This document shows, piece after piece, positions 27,861-39,300 of a stretch of DNA of 64,000 nucleotides. Each line of letters opens with the position of its first letter. Position 1 is the stretch's first letter. The notes under the pieces were generated by a model. The model saw only the letters and a program-made list of their open reading frames with translations, searched no databases and had not been told where the DNA came from. The stretch is from Cichorium intybus (lineage: Eukaryota > Streptophyta > Magnoliopsida > Asterales > Asteraceae): positions 64,633,854 through 64,697,853 of the forward strand of contig CM042011.1 of assembly GCA_023525715.1 (NCBI GenBank), in the 5' to 3' direction. The position numbers and the translations under genes were made by a program.

Positions 27861-29570
27861 GATTTGATTCGCTTTGATGACTAATAGTTCAATTTTTCTA
27901 TATTTTCCTTTTTGTTTCTAGTTAAATTTGTGCATTTTCGTTCATTCTCCTCTATGCAAAAATTTAGGGGGAGAAGAAAAACAAAACAAAAATTACAAAA
28001 CTTTAAAAGTACAAAAATATTTTCTTTAAATATTCATATCTTTCCTTTCAGAAAATTAAAAAAACTACAAAAATATTGTATTTTTACATATTTGCACGAT
28101 CGCCAATGTTCCTGATATATACCAATCAGGAATACAGATCAAAATCTTCATGTCAAATATGTGACTCACTATTACTGTGACTCGCTAATACATTTCTTAC
28201 CTACTGACGACGCACCGAGTTATACCACTTACTGCTGAGGTAACACTTTAGTGCTAATGATACTTACTGTTACACCATAGTAAGTTTGAAGCACTGACAA
28301 CCTTTCTTAACCAAATCTAAAGGTTTCTTCTGTAACACCAACTTCTAGACACTTTGAGTAAAGCCACTCAGAGTCGAGAGTTACAAAATCTGTGCCGATG
28401 GTTAGATTGCATACCGTAATCTATCACACGCACCAATCCATTCTCAACCACCTTTATCTTTCTGTTGAAAGAAATAGACGACTCATCATTTTAAACCATG
28501 TGGTGATGATATTTCGACACTCTATGCCAGTGATCTCTACTACAACACCAGTAGTAGATGTGAGGCATCAACAACCATTCTTATCTACAATCTTCTAAAT
28601 TCAAGAGTTGGATGATTCAGTGTAATAAACCATACACTGATGACAATTCGAAAGTCTAGCAGCTGGGTATGTCTAGTAACCAAGACATATTACACGCTCA
28701 TACCACTCTTGACCTAAACTTCTTCTAAATAAGATGTTCGTGACTTAATGTGATATTACCTCGCATTGATGAAACATCGAAATTCTGGGTCAGTGATCGT
28801 TGTTGTTTACCACAATAGCTATGAGACCCCAACAACTTTACCGGATTCAAAATTGGCACTAGGATGGTACACTCCGCAGAGTTTGGATACCATTGAACGT
28901 CTCGCCAAGAGCCAAGTCAACTTGTTGACTTGTCAACTGCATTGAGATCTTTGATCAAGGATATGAAGGGGCCAAAATCAAAACGGCCACGAGTAGCTCT
29001 CCGATACTCAAACAATCGTAGTGCATTTCCCCGGGTTCACACAGATACTACGAGAAGTCTCATTTCTGAGCCAAGGATGAATCCTTGAACAATTGTGGTG
29101 AGAGTTTCTAACTCCGTGACCCACAGGATTTGCGGTCACTGTACGTATCGAGAAGCGCCAGTCAAAAGCAACGTTCAAAGAATTTCGACACGATGTTTAT
29201 GTTCCCGAAGAAGGTAAAAAGAAATTCATGTGGCAAGCTGTTTGAATTCCTCCTCAGCTAGTTTGTTACTACATCAACACCTGAAGTGATCAAGTGAAGA
29301 GATGAAGAGTCAGACTCCAGTCAAAGTCAAAGTCAAATGAAAAGCTGGATGTGCTGATTCAAGACACTGAAGCCTAAGGAACTCACCAAGTCAAATCTGA
29401 AGACAACCAGTACTGAAGATAAAGTTGTCGCTGCAAATGTGCTGAATTTCATCAACATCTATACCCGTCACCTGCTAAGGGGGAGATTGTCATGATAAGG
29501 GGGAGATTGTTGAAATTTTCTACAGTGTTCAACTGAAGCCTAAGAGAAGCCTGAAGTCTAAATGAAAGCA
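27861..29570 (+). other. Copia 3' non-coding region
   Basis: No pol domains were recognised. Between 28180 and 28860 there are loosely repeated phrases around ACTGATGA, CATCGAAATTCTGG and GTGATCGTTGTTG. Two AAGGGGGAGATTGT purine tracts (29475-29488 and about 29496-29509), resembling the element polypurine tract, precede the true one. Confidence 0.5.
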
Positions 29571-29588
29571 TTAAACCAAGAGGGAGAT
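29571..29588 (+). promoter_or_regulatory. Copia polypurine tract
   Basis: AAACCAAGAGGGAGAT lies directly before the 3' LTR and would prime plus-strand synthesis. Two near-copies occur about 85-105 bases upstream. Confidence 0.75.
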
Positions 29589-29966
29589 TGTTAGGACAAA
29601 TTTATTTGGTTTAATCTTTGCATTTTAGAAGGTCAAAATATCAAATTTAAAGGCTGATTGAGGTTTTTCGGTTGGGGACCAAAATACCCTTGGTTTTTCG
29701 GTCTGGCAGCCTTGGTTTTCGGCCCATGGGCTTAGTTTTTCGGTCTGTTAGGCGTGCACATAAATAGGTGTCTTGTGCTCTCTTTTTAGGTTGGTTGTTT
29801 TGGAGCTCTAGGTGATCATAGCGAAATTCTGTCAAGTTCAAGCAACCATTGTTCTTATGTACCTGACTTTATCAATATAAAGTGTGCATTGAAATATTAA
29901 TCTTCTTGTGTTCTGGATTGATTTGATTAATACCGTGTAAAGATCTAGGATTAATTAGGACCTACA
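29589..29966 (+). repeat. Copia 3' LTR
   Basis: Runs from TGTTAGGACAAATT to AGGACCTACA, followed by the TTAAT target-site duplication at 29967-29971. Highly similar to 25266-25650. Confidence 0.9.
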
Positions 29967-29971
29967 TTAAT
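29967..29971. repeat. Copia target-site duplication (right), TTAAT
   Basis: Exact match to TTAAT at 25261-25265 on the other side of the copia element. Confidence 0.85.
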
Positions 29972-30709
29972 ATATATTGGAGAGTCCTAAACTTAGATTT
30001 TTTCGGTGTGGAGATGTTAATGACTGAAAACTGCGTTGGGTTAAGTGGGATGCGATTTTATCATGCAAAGTAAAAAAGAGGTCTTGAAATTGGGTGTTTA
30101 TCAATTTTTAACAAAACTTTGTTCTACAAATGGAAATGGTGTTTTTCTTAGTGTTAGTAAATCTTTTTAGGTTAAAACAATAAAATATGTTCAAGTAGTT
30201 GTTGTTGGTTTTGAGTGGATAAATAACTCAGTTGCTTATAAAGGTGTATGGAGTAGGTTTTTGGCTTGATTAATATCTTGCATGACATTGATGTTATTTC
30301 GAGGTCAACTATCCAAGGAAAGGTATGTGGCGGGTCTTTAATCATTTTCTGGAAAGAGGTTTGGGTTGGTTGGAACCCTCTTATGTATAGATTTCTCATG
30401 TGAATAAAAAAATACTACCTTAATAAAAGTTGGGTTGATAATGATTGGAGTTAAAACTGGATGCATGATGTTAGAGGTGAGTGGAACAAACTCAATTCAC
30501 TGAGTTGTTATATGTTCTTAGTAATCAGTCTTCGGATTCCAAGGACCTGTGGATTTCGAATGTTGTAGGTGATGTTACTTTTTCGGTTAGTAAAGCTAGA
30601 AAACTCATTGATGATAACATGTTGTTAGATGGTATGTTTCCTACTAGATGGAATAGGTTCTAGTCTAGAAATTTGATTTTTTGGAGTCCTGTTTCTTACA
30701 TCCAGAAAA
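29972..30709 (+). pseudogene. L1-like LINE, segment 2 (post-RT and zf-RVT)
   Basis: Continues the LINE cut by the copia element. RFF-CGDVND-KLRWVKWDAIL and KRGLEIG-like blocks match the plant L1 R-F-F-W-G-x-x-x-x-x-K-x-x-W-V-x-W block. Later the frame at 30481-30663 gives DLWISNVVGDVTFSVSKARK, then LIDDN and FPTRWNRF, the start of the zf-RVT domain (W-x-W-x-x-D-x-x-G-x-F-S-V-K-S-x-R). The solo LTR at 30715 interrupts it just after TRWN; the 3' end resumes at 32973. Confidence 0.7.
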
Positions 30710-30714
30710 ATTAC
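30710..30714. repeat. Solo LTR-B target-site duplication (left), ATTAC
   Basis: Exact match to ATTAC at 32968-32972. Confidence 0.85.
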
Positions 30715-32967
30715 TGTAACGCCCCGGTTTTTCTCGGTACGTTATTTATTTTAATTAATTAATTATGAGACATTATATTAATTTAATTAATTAAGGCATG
30801 ATTAATTAAAAGATTTGGGCTTATAATTATTCCCATCTTTTAATCATATAATTAAGTCCATGGGTTTATAACCAAACCCAATTAAAGCTTAAATGGTCTT
30901 CTAGCCCAAAGGCTTTAGGGTTTAGCCCACTAATCTAATATATTAGGGTTCAAAAACCCTAATTCCTCCACTCCACACTCTCTTTCACGGCTTCCTCTCC
31001 CTCTCCTCCAACCAAGAACTTTGCTCTTGTGTTCATCCCTAACTCCAATCCTTGGTATGTTTGTAATTTTGATAGTTCTTCAATTCTATCATTTTATGTA
31101 GCATCTTATGTTGTTATTTTGATGTAGTAATCTCTCTACTTCTACCCTTTCTTTTAGATGTATGTATCTTAGTGTTAGATCTGAATACATCACCTCATTA
31201 CATCATCATTGATGTACATATGAGTGTGAGTGTATGTGAAAGATCACTACAAAACCCTAAATTGAAAATCATGATCTTAGGGTTTTGTACTTGGATTTAT
31301 GATTAAGTTCTTATAGTTTTCATATGGCTAAATGAATCCCTAATGATCTCTAATCCTTTTTAGTACCACAATATTTATGGGGACTAAATAGGATGAGTTG
31401 GTACATCCTAGAATGTATCCCAAAGAGAAAAGGGTGGATTGGCCAAGATATGCCATTAAAGGTTATGTTTCTGCTTCAATCAGATTCGGTAACCATTTTG
31501 TAAAAATCATATCTCGAGTTCTAGAACTCAAATGGACCCCATATCAGTGCCCAAAGTTCACAAATCGAGTTAGGTAACTTTCTTAAAAGGCACCCTCGAT
31601 AAAAAGGACTTTACATATGGTCAACAACAGCTTCTCTGTTGTTGGGTCTGATCCGGGTCTGCTGTGATATGTCATTTTGTTTTTATCATTACTAGGGTTT
31701 GGAAAATGATCCTGAGTGATTCCAAATACCCACATGTACATTACATAGTTAATTTAATATCTGGAGAATATGGGTCGTTAATTCTCATTATAACTTGGTT
31801 GGAATGGACCCACACTCCAGGTCAATGGACAGTCACCAGATCATGCTGATTCTGTGATTGACCACCTTGTGATTTTTATATCTAGAGCTTTGGAAACCCT
31901 TTTTAATCGATTCCAACTCTGAGACTTGTATTTTTGTGTCTAATATTCCTCTGATTTTTGGTTGGGGCTAATTCCACCCACAAATTGGGTATAATTGGCC
32001 AACACCACCTGACTGTCCGTCCAAAGACTGCAGTGACAAGTCTTTTTGTAAAATTCATATCTCTTACATCTTTTGGAGTTATGAGGAGTTCCTTATGGTT
32101 ATGGAAACCTAAGCCATTGTAGTTTCTTGCAAAAATTATTTAATCCTATGTTTCTATTGTGCATTTTGGAGTAATTCAGTCCCGATCAGCAGGACTGTTT
32201 TAGAGTCCTTGCTGTGATTACTCCCTTCTCATTTCTTAGTTTCACAACTTCACTCTTCTAACCTTTAGTTCTATTTAGGTGAAGCCTTGAAGTTTGCACA
32301 AGCTTGGTAGTCTTATATTGACTCCTATCTGTTACTCACTCACTCAAGGTGAGTTCTCTCACACCGTTGTATTAGTATTTATGTTTGCTAGATAGCTCGT
32401 GTGTGATTGTTTAGATTTACTATTTAAAGCATGCTATATTATTATTATAAAATCGTACATGTGCAATGTATGTGATTGATTAATACTATGAGGGGTAGTT
32501 AGGTAAGATCACCAACGTTATACTCTTTATGAGGTGCGGGGATCGGGGCCAAAGGATACGGGATTTACCCGGTGCGGCTCAAACCTACAAGTCCTCCCTA
32601 TTAATATAAGCATTGATTTGTTCCTTGCTTATTAATGTAATTATAATTGGAATTGGATTTGAATTAGTAAATGTGAATATTGATATGATGTCTGTGTTTG
32701 AATTCACTAAGCTTTATGCTTACGGTTCTCCCTAACATTTTCAGGTATTAAGATTAAAGAGGCTGAGGCGTGACTTGGAGCACCGGGATACCACTACTAG
32801 AAGAATTTCCATTTTGGGACATTATTATTATTTTGCTTCCGCACATTATTATGTTTATTTCGTCATAATTTGGTTTTGTGATACTTATCTTTTGTAAACT
32901 CATAGCTTCTTTTATAAAAGTTGTTTTAAAAAGTTCAAATATTTTGTGAAAATTTTTGGGTGTGACA
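30715..32967 (+). mobile_element. Ty3/gypsy solo LTR (LTR-B)
   Basis: Starts TGTAACGCCCCGG and ends TTTTGGGTGTGACA. It is flanked by the identical 5-mer ATTAC on both sides (30710-30714 and 32968-32972), with no internal element, so it is the product of LTR-LTR recombination. Length is 2253 bases. It contains a candidate intron: donor CAAG/GTGAGTTCTCTCAC at 32349, motif TTCACTAAGCTTTATGCTTA at 32703, branch-like CCTAAC, and acceptor ATTTTCAG at 32744. Confidence 0.85.
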
Positions 32968-32972
32968 ATTAC
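32968..32972. repeat. Solo LTR-B target-site duplication (right), ATTAC
   Basis: Exact match to ATTAC at 30710-30714 on the other side of LTR-B. Confidence 0.85.
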
Positions 32973-33310
32973 ACATCTTTTTATTTCTTGTAATTTAGTC
33001 TCAAATTTATAGGATTTTATAAAAAAGTGGTGTGATCTAAATACTACGAATTTTACAATTGTTTATGATGTGGTGCAATCGATTGACGCTGTCCATCTAT
33101 CGACTTTTAAATGTATGGCTTTGGAGGGGATAATTATGACGATCTAGTGGATTATTTGGAACTTCTAAAATGATACTATTCTTAATGATCATAGTTTGAG
33201 AAGGCATTCGTTAAAAATATTTCCTAATAGAGCATTCATTTTCTTGGTTTATGTATAGGAATAGGAAGTTTATCAACCCATTATGTCTATTCATTTGTAA
33301 TGCCTAATAG
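32973..33310 (+). pseudogene. L1-like LINE, segment 3 (3' end)
   Basis: After the solo LTR, the decayed frame gives VHLSTFKCMALEGIIMT then WIIWNF-NDTIL and a short tail. This matches the C-terminal W-x-I-W-x-x-R-N end of plant L1 ORF2 (the host-like 'W-I-I-W-N-F-R-N-D' block). No poly(A) tail was clearly seen. Confidence 0.55.
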
Positions 33311-34439
33311 TTAGCGTTTTGCTATGTTGTAATACATATAATCATTTAGTTGTTAAAAAATATTATTAACAACCATTCATCCGGTGTAGCTTTATACGTC
33401 GGGTAACCTGAAAACCATAATATAGAAAGACAAATATTTCATTTATGCAAGTATTCATTAGACTAGTATTAATATACCAAATTGAACCACAATTTTTTAA
33501 TTTTCTTGTAAAAGTTCCGATCATAATGAATTATTAGTTTTTGATTTTAGGAGTATATGGTTCTACTGTTGTGATCGGTTAGATTGGTCCACAACCTTGG
33601 TCGTATTAATTTTGCATCTCAAATTGCAATTGTAAAGGCCGTCCAAAGTACCAACTTGCTTTTACACTTAATTTAGAAAAAGACTAAAAGTTTATGTTAT
33701 CTTCCAATCACATGCTTGTGCCGACTTTCGAAGCTGTTGACATGACATTATCCAATAAACAAGTTTGAATATCTAAAACTAAATTTTAAAATTTTTATTT
33801 TTTTAGATTTAAAAATTTAGGCAGAAGTGATCCGTCAAAAGATTAGATACCATGATCGTCCATATAGTATAGCATCTTTACCAGATGAAAAGGATTGTCA
33901 TAAAAAGGTATGAAAAGAAATACGGGAATAAAAAGAGGTGGCATTTTTTCATAGGATAAAAATTGATATCAGTCTTATAAAACTAAACAAATTAATGAAT
34001 TTAAAAACGACAAAAATACATTAATAACAGTGATACGTCATTACAAAATAATTTAAGAATCTATATCGACCTGAATTCTTTTTATACAAAACTTGATCTT
34101 ATATGATTAACTTTCAAGAGTATGCACTAAATTGATCATTTTTGGAAGTTAATATGATCATTTTATTTATTTTTACTTTTTATTACAAGATGATTCGCAA
34201 TAAAAGTTTACTACTTTCAATAACGTTATCTAGCGAGGTCTTAGCGAAATTCTATTTTTTCGGAACGATAGATTTTATAAAGACAAATAACTCTAGCAAG
34301 AACTATAGAACCAAAAAATACAAAGAAGTTATATCTAAATGGAAATTGCACATCCAAGTGTACCGGTGCATCTTACACTCTTAAGCCTATAAAAAAATCC
34401 AAAAGAAAGAAATGTCACAGTAACATCGAAGATCTCATC
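33311..34439. other. No gene recognised
   Basis: AT-rich; no sustained frame with recognisable motifs on either strand. Confidence 0.3.
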
Positions 34440-35209
34440 TTTCTTTAGCTTTACCACTCCAAAAATTCTCAAACTTCCAAAGTGTCCAAAACGTAGAAAT
34501 GACAATTGCATGAAAAAGCTTATTCTTCAGAGGGATCAAACGTAGTACCATCTGCCCGAGACTAATAAGTACAAACCGAAGATGCATGTGGCCGAGAAAC
34601 ATTCATCCAAGTAGCCATATGATTCCAAAGAGGCGCAATAAAAGGAAAAGTAATAAACATGTGGTCAATGTTTTCACTTACCTTTAGATACAGAGAACAC
34701 GTAAAATGAGAATAAATAAATACATTCATTATTAAGATTCAGTCGAGTGGGTATCATGTTTAGAAAAATATAACATCGAAGGATATTCAACTTTATAGCA
34801 ACCAAGTTGTTCCATCTAGTTTGCAACCGAGAAGAAGCTAGCAGGGCACCATCTCCAAATTGACGAGCGGAAAAATTTGCTAAAATACCATAATTATCTA
34901 ATTTCCAAATAATACAATCTTGATCAAAATATGGTTTCCACGATCTATCAACCAAAACTTCCCGTTAAGCGGACTAGACCCCACCTCTAGTCCATTTTTT
35001 TTTCCGATTTGCAACAACATACAATATATTCGTATCTAGAGCATAAACTATAGAAAATTGCTCTTTCATAAGAACATTACGTAGCCAACTATCTGAACCA
35101 AAACATGGTATTATGTTTGTTTCAAACTTTTTATCGTCCAAAAATATTTTAAATTAATTCCTTTGGAAACAAGTTGGTTTATAGAACAAAGAATACGCAA
35201 CCAAAAACT
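34440..35209 (-). pseudogene. Minus-strand L1-like LINE, zf-RVT segment
   Basis: Minus-strand frame (34674-34955) includes DGALLASSRLQTRWNNLVAIKLNIL, then FLNMIPTRLNLNNECIYL, the zf-RVT core (T-R-W-N-x-L-V-P-I-K-[VI]-N-[IV]-x-x-x-x-x-x-x-R-L-P-T-R). Further downstream on the same strand, VEDTDHVFISCPF-like residues (about 34650) match the zinc-binding H-x-F-x-x-C block. Stops are frequent. To the right, LTR-D interrupts the element; RT blocks follow beyond it. Confidence 0.65.
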
Positions 35210-35214
35210 AGTTG
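35210..35214. repeat. Solo LTR-D target-site duplication (left), AGTTG
   Basis: Exact match to AGTTG at 36883-36887. Confidence 0.8.
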
Positions 35215-36882
35215 TGTAACGTCCCATAATTTCAAGTCTAATTTTTTTTTCTTTTAAAACAAAGTTACCAAGTTCCATACATAAATAAAAACTCCCAAAA
35301 CATTAGTTTCATAAAACATATTGTTCAAACATAAAAAGATAACCATAAAAGCGGAAGGCTACGTGTAAAGATAGGCGTCATGTAGTCAAGCCGGACCCTT
35401 CATGCGATCTCCCGATGTACCTGAAACATTTAAACATAAAACCGTAAGCATATTGCTTAGTGAGTTTCCCAGGTTTCCATATCATTTACAATTACATTAA
35501 TATTTCATTTATTGACTCACGAGCTTGCCCCGATCTTCTCATTTTAACATTCCATTCATTGACTCACGGGTTTCTTCCCTGTCTTGTCCTATTCCGTCAC
35601 TCACGGGTTTCTTCCCGATCTTGTCTAATTCCTCGAGTCACGGGTTTCTTCCCGATCTTGTCCAATTCCTTGACTCACGGGGTTCTTCCCGATCTTGTCC
35701 AATTCCATTGGCTCACGGGTTTCTTCCCGGTCTTGCCCCAATTCCATATCATCATATTCATCATAAACAAGAAAGTGAGAAGATTCACCTGATCCGTAGC
35801 TACAAGTAATTAAAAAGGAAAGTCGGTAAAAGTCCTCCCCGAGCTTCCTAATTATCAAGACAATTCATCAATTAACATTTCTATCCACAAACCCCTAATT
35901 AGACTCTAAACCAAGGGTTTTTTCTAAAATCTAACTTAAAAGTCAACTGCCCAAGTCCAAGTTAACAGGTTAACAAAAGTCAACCAAAATCACCCTGAGA
36001 TTAGTGGCGCTAATCGCTAAGGATTAGCGGCGCTAATCCTTCTGTCCACCCCATACTTTGTCTAAAGTGCTTAATGCATTAAGCCATAAGCCCTAATTTT
36101 CCAGAAATGATCCCAACAGTTCATTGACTCATAAAAATGTAAATTTTATCAACCAATCCTAGCTAAACAAGCTCATGGTGAAGATCTACACCTAAAAAGG
36201 TGGTTGACATGCTCAAACTTAAACTAAAATGTTATTGAGACTAGCCTAGGGTTCATTCCAAGGATCTAGGAGCAAACAGAAGAACAAAATCATCCTTTCA
36301 ACCCCAAATCCACCCTTTAATCCATCAAAGAAGCCATCATTGTCTCATGGAGCTCATAAGAGTCTCATAACTTGAATATAAACTTAAGAATTCAAAGGAA
36401 CAGAGGTTTAACACACTTACAAGGGTCCAATATGATGAGCAATCAGATTCCTAGCTTCACCCAAGCCTTTCCTAGCTCCTTAGCTCCTTCCTCTTCCTCC
36501 AAAACCTTCAAAACTTCAATATTGAGATCCAAAACACCAAATGAAGCTTTGAGAGAGTATTCAAGGGTTTTCCAAGGGGTCTAAGGTGAGAAATGACGGC
36601 TACATTAGGGTTAGCAACCTTAAGTACGGCCCAAAACACGTTTATGGGCTTAAAAGCCTCTCCAGACAAATTAGCGGCGCTAACATACATGTTAGCGTCG
36701 CAAACATGGGAACGTGCCAACCCACGATAGAATCCAGGCTGCTTCGCGACACTTCCAGACCCTTAGACATTAGCGTCGCTAACTATATTGTTAGCGGTGC
36801 TAATATTCATTTTTTTTCCATTTTCACATTTTAACTTCCAATTCTGAAATATTAAATCCCACACCTGGTCAAGTGCTTTACA
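35215..36882 (-). mobile_element. Ty3/gypsy solo LTR (LTR-D)
   Basis: On the plus strand it starts TGTAACGTCCC and ends GTGCTTTACA, with AGTTG duplicated on both sides, hence a solo LTR of 1668 bases. On the minus strand it shows donor ATCAG/GTGAATCTTCTCAC at 35788, a TCACTAAGCAATATGCTTAC motif at 35444-35463, and acceptor ATGTTTCAG ending at 35421. A 37-bp tandem repeat lies between donor and acceptor. Several palindromes of the form TTAGCGGCGCTAA occur near 36010-36040, 36670-36700 and 36770-36805. Confidence 0.85.
35561..35748. repeat. 37-bp tandem repeat inside LTR-D
   Basis: TCACGGGTTTCTTCCCGATC recurs with a regular 37-base period at 35564, 35601, 35638, 35675 and 35712. A degenerate sixth copy begins near 35517. 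Confidence 0.9.
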
Positions 36883-36887
36883 AGTTG
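36883..36887. repeat. Solo LTR-D target-site duplication (right), AGTTG
   Basis: Exact match to AGTTG at 35210-35214 on the other side of LTR-D. Confidence 0.8.
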
Positions 36888-38148
36888 TGAAGGATCTAAT
36901 TTTGGCTTGGTCAAGAAATCTGCCCAACCATGCTCCGTCTTGATCACCTGAACCCATAATGCATTCAGTTAGTCAAAGAATCTTCATCTTTATTTGAATG
37001 GAAGATCTTTGTTAAGAACAACTTCCCCTCTCAAAGACCTCTAGAATCTATGCTAGAAATTACTGCATGGTTGAAAGAAACAATACCGGATCCAAAGGGT
37101 TAATCAAAGAGTCCTTCATATCAATTCCTAATCGTTATGTAAAAAATATGAATAAAATATAAATCAGAGAGAAATATTCAATGTATCATCGATGAAGAAG
37201 GGTTATAGCTCAAATATTGCAAAGGATAATACGAACAATGTTAAACCCTACTTCTAACCACGTCATCAAATAGCGTATTTACAAACATGATCGACACTAT
37301 ATATTTATGTTATTAACAATTTGTATATAACTCATTGTAACATTTTGTGGTTTATAGCTATTCTACCTGACCTCAGCGCCCCAAAAGAAATGACATCAAA
37401 AGCTCTCTATGAACTTAATCACGATGTTAGGGGTTCATAAAAGACATATAATAGACACCAAAGCTCCTGATGACCGAATTCAACATTGTTGTTCTCCCCA
37501 AGAGTTTTTACCTTCCAATTGAAAAGGCTTTTTGATGAATTTGTCCATATAATCTTCAATTTCTTACTCCATGACCAGAAATCTAAGATACACCTACACA
37601 TATAAGGTTACTCCATGACCAGAAATCTAAGATACACCTACACATATAATCTTCAATTTCTTACTCCAATTGAAAAGGCTTTAGTTGAACAATAATCAAT
37701 AATGTTAGCTAATTCTTTTGATTCGTTATTGGAAACACCTACACATATAAGGTTACTTTATGCATATTTTTTTCAATCCAAAAGTTAAGTAAAAATATTT
37801 CATTTTACACACGATACTCCTATTCTTGATTCTATTCTCAAAGCAACATAACGTTACTTTCATAAAATAAGATAGAGATCGTAAAACCTTCATAACCCAC
37901 AATAGCACCACATAATAAATTGTGCTCTAAGGCTTCTTAAAAAACGTGTAACCCTTCCATAACAATGATAAAAAGGAGCATCGATTAAAGGCCACCTAAT
38001 TACAACCCTAAATGAATATGAAATTAATCATAATGACTACTATATATCAAATTGGAAGCCATATATGAGCTTAAGCAACTTATAGTCAACCCACTCCATT
38101 TATTACTAAAACTCATCAATTTAAGAACATTGTCTGTATATCGTCAAC
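36888..38148 (-). pseudogene. Minus-strand L1-like LINE, RT C-terminal segment
   Basis: Lies between LTR-D and the MITE at 38152. Immediately left of the MITE the minus strand reads SFSNKWSGLTISCLSSYMAS, matching the plant L1 RT block W-x-x-W-I-x-x-C-L-x-S. The rest is heavily decayed. It also contains a local rearrangement: a 44-bp unit repeated in tandem at 37564 and 37608, with neighbouring phrases reused at 37517/37667 and 37591/37734. Confidence 0.5.
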
Positions 38149-38151
38149 TTA
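38149..38151. repeat. MITE target-site duplication (left), TTA
   Basis: TTA also follows the element at 38472-38474. Confidence 0.65.
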
Positions 38152-38471
38152 GGCCATGTGGAGTACCCATATTATAGCAATGGTGTTAACACCAAAAAGT
38201 GATGCCACATCACCACCGCCTTTAACACTAAAAGTGGGGGTGTGGTGGTGTTATATCAAGTGGTGTTATAGCAAGTGGTGTTATACCTTTTTTTTTTTTT
38301 TTTTTTTTTTGTTTTGTTATAGCAAGTGGGCAAAACATCCGTTAACAGGCGTGGTCACCATGGCGCGCTTTCACCTATGGCGCATCACGGCATCATGGGG
38401 GTGGTGTTCACATGGCTTTGGCGGCGCCATAGCCTTTGGCGGAGGCTATAACGCCGGTACTCCCCATGGCC
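38152..38471. mobile_element. Tourist-like MITE (PIF/Harbinger type)
   Basis: 320 bases bounded by inverted ends: left GGCCATGTGGAGTACC...TTATAGC; right, reversed, GGCCATGGGGAGTACC...TTATAGCC. The 3-bp TTA duplication on both sides is the PIF/Harbinger signature. The body repeats AAGTGGTGTTATA and has a long T run at 38288-38310. It is inserted in the reverse transcriptase of the minus-strand LINE. The 142-residue open frame across it is accidental. Confidence 0.85.
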
Positions 38472-38474
38472 TTA

Positions 38475-39300
38475 GAGAATTAGAGGCTTTATCAAAGTTC
38501 ACTTTGAACACCATAATTAAGTTCTTTCCTTTCTCCCTTATAACAGGCAGTGGTTTCATTTACCATCAAATTAACGAACGTTAGGAATTTGACATCCTTA
38601 AATAAGGCTAACTACTCAATGCTAGCAACATTACCAATAACCATCGAAAGAAAATTTGTCAACAACTTGGCTATAATTTTGTATTGACACCTAATAAAAA
38701 CTAACTGACCGATAATCTTTTACAAATATTGGATCCATAGTCCTACAAATGAGTACACTAAACGAGAAGTTACATCCATTAAGGCTGGTGGTTGAGGCTT
38801 GAAATTGCATCACGAGATTAATCGATATCACATCCAACTATATTAAGTCGCAATATTTTTTTTTCAAAAAAGCAAACGTGAAACCATCGGATCTTTGCGC
38901 TTTGCCACCACCACAACTTCAAACAAGTTTTTGGATTCCATCACTCTAGAAAGATACCTCAAGAAACTCCTTTTAATCGACATTGATTCTCTTTAATCTA
39001 TTACTGGTGAAAGTAGGATGAAAATGACTTGGTTTGCTGAATTTTAATGTGGTAGACTACTAACTCGAGACGAGATTCATTAGCCATGGTCGACCACTCT
39101 TGAAAAGAAATTATGAACTCTCAAGAAAAATAATGATAGAATTAATTAGGGAAATAAGATATGCGGGACTCATCTAAATATAAAGGCAGCTCACTAAGTT
39201 TTTGAGAAGTCACTTTTGTTAGAAGAAGTGATATTAGATCGCGGACCAATCTTCACAGATCATGCGATTGTTTTACGATACTTGTGGAACCCCATTCATC
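38475..39300 (-). pseudogene. Minus-strand L1-like LINE, RT N-terminal segment
   Basis: From right to left on the minus strand: NSANQVIFI-like linker, KGVS then YLSRVMESKN, then the block SDGFTFAF (usual G-P-D-G-F-T-F), then SLNGCNFSFSVLICRT with DPIFVKDYRSVSFY (usual P-K-x-x-D-P-x-x-V-x-D-Y-R-P-I-S-L), then a KELIMVFKVNFDKASNSL block (usual K-V-D-F-E-K-A-Y-D-S-V). These are successive finger/palm motifs of an L1-type reverse transcriptase. Stops and frameshifts are frequent. Confidence 0.65.

Larger units (their letters stand above)
25266..29966 (+). mobile_element. Non-autonomous Ty1/copia element (gag-only)
   Basis: A complete element of about 4.7 kb: two similar LTRs (385 and 378 bases), an initiator-tRNA primer site, a gag pseudogene, a short protease remnant, a long non-coding 3' region, a polypurine tract, and a perfect 5-bp target-site duplication. 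Integrase, reverse transcriptase and RNase H are absent, so it could only move using enzymes from a full-length relative. The two LTRs differ at roughly ten sites including a small indel, pointing to a fairly recent insertion. It sits inside a LINE. Confidence 0.9.

Noticed and set aside
35460..35858. Overlapping frames of 77-110 residues with repeated peptides
   Set aside because: Produced by the 37-bp tandem repeat inside LTR-D being read in several frames.
38156..38584. 142-residue open frame
   Set aside because: It spans a Tourist-like MITE with inverted ends and a poly-T run. The Phe run and lack of any domain show it is accidental.
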